Below, in pieces: positions 5,344 through 5,738 of a DNA stretch of 5,738 nucleotides. Under the pieces are notes generated by a model. That model saw only the letters and a list, made by a program, of their open reading frames with translations. It was not told the origin of the DNA and made no database searches. The DNA comes from a bacterium. GTDB lineage: Bacteria; Armatimonadota; Fimbriimonadia; Fimbriimonadales; GBS-DC. The translations under genes and the position numbers were made by a program. Position 1 is the stretch's first letter, and each line of letters opens with the position of its first letter. The stretch lies in the NCBI GenBank assembly GCA_029335935.2, contig JARJMV020000083.1, positions 1 through 5,738 of the forward strand, written 5' to 3'.

Positions 5344-5738
5344 CTATGTTTCGGCAGCGGCGCGTTTGGACGCGCTCCATCTTAAATACGCTTCGATGAA
5401 GCCATCTATTTCACCGTCCAGCACCGCCTGCACATTTCCTGTCTCGTAGTCGGTGCGATGGTCTTTGATCAGCGTGTAGGGCTGTAAGACATAGCTTCGG
5501 ATTTGGTGTCCCCATTCTGCAGGGGCGACCTCGCCTTTGAGTTGGCGCATCTTCTGCTCTTCTTGGCGTCGGTAGTATTCCGCCACGCGCGCCGCCAACA
5601 CTTTGAGCGCGACTTCTTTATTCTGATGTTGCGAGCGTTCGTTTTGACAAGAAGCTGTGATGCCTGTGGGCACATGGATGGCGCGGATTGCCGACTCGGT
5701 CTTGTTGACATGCTGTCCGCCGTGTCCACCTGCGCGGA
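5344..5738 (-). CDS. prfB: Peptide chain release factor 2, C-terminal part
   Basis: Release factor 2 recognises UGA and UAA in the ribosomal A site and triggers peptide release through its GGQ loop. The 130 complete codons seen here start inside that loop: [19 protein letters not shown], with GGQ encoded at 5713-5721. They continue through [18 protein letters not shown] (the conserved post-GGQ block) to the terminal helix region with [22 protein letters not shown] and [16 protein letters not shown], which is diagnostic of RF2 rather than RF1. The gene ends with TAG at 5344-5346. The N-terminal domain, the stop-recognition tripeptide and any programmed frameshift site lie beyond the right edge. 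Bacterial RF2 proteins usually read RxSGxGGQ just before the loop; here the serine is replaced by glycine. Confidence 0.95.
   Translation of the reverse strand, partial: RAGGHGGQHVNKTESAIRAIHVPTGITASCQNERSQHQNKEVALKVLAARVAEYYRRQEEQKMRQLKGEVAPAEWGHQIRSYVLQPYTLIKDHRTDYETGNVQAVLDGEIDGFIEAYLRWSASKRAAAET

Noticed and set aside
5107..5399. Open frames running through the hairpin cluster
   Set aside because: They are built from the repeats, overlap each other in several frames, and have no Shine-Dalgarno or family resemblance.

Overview
This is a GC-rich chromosomal window (roughly 60% GC by eye, strong G/C preference at third codon positions). It holds six protein genes, two of them cut by the window edges, and no RNA genes, transposases or phage genes. 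The organism is a free-living bacterium of uncertain phylum. The gene families, the dispersed short palindromes and the release-factor motif variant would fit a deep-branching lineage such as Armatimonadota or a Chloroflexota-like group, but this is an impression, not a demonstration.

Layout: positions 1-612 (minus) hold most of a rhomboid-family intramembrane protease. A short divergent gap separates it from a plus-strand LolD/MacB-type ABC ATPase (697-1479), which has no permease gene beside it here. A 177-nt gap follows, carrying a possible 44-residue small ORF whose stop overlaps the Shine-Dalgarno sequence of the next gene, a 12-TM MFS transporter (1657-2844). The convergent gap 2845-2971 carries a short palindromic repeat of a dispersed type.

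On the minus strand, a two-gene operon reads leftward from 5058. The first gene encodes an exported-looking protein made only of the 5'-nucleotidase C-terminal domain. It is coupled by a TAATG overlap to an atypical SDR with a C-terminal DUF2867/SRPBCC-like domain. Upstream of this operon lies the C-terminal part of peptide chain release factor 2 (prfB, 5344-5738, also minus).

The most unusual part is the 285-nt gap between prfB and the operon (5059-5343). It contains seven short hairpins, each 20-22 nt with a 4-nt loop. They belong to at least two related sequence classes, and their orientation largely switches in the middle. Stem differences between copies are mostly base-pair compensated, so the structure appears to be what is conserved. 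The hairpin nearest prfB is followed on the minus strand by TTTT and probably acts as its terminator. This looks like a REP/BIME-like cluster of palindromic elements; no mobilising gene is visible. No pathway links all the genes. They look like independent housekeeping and membrane functions.
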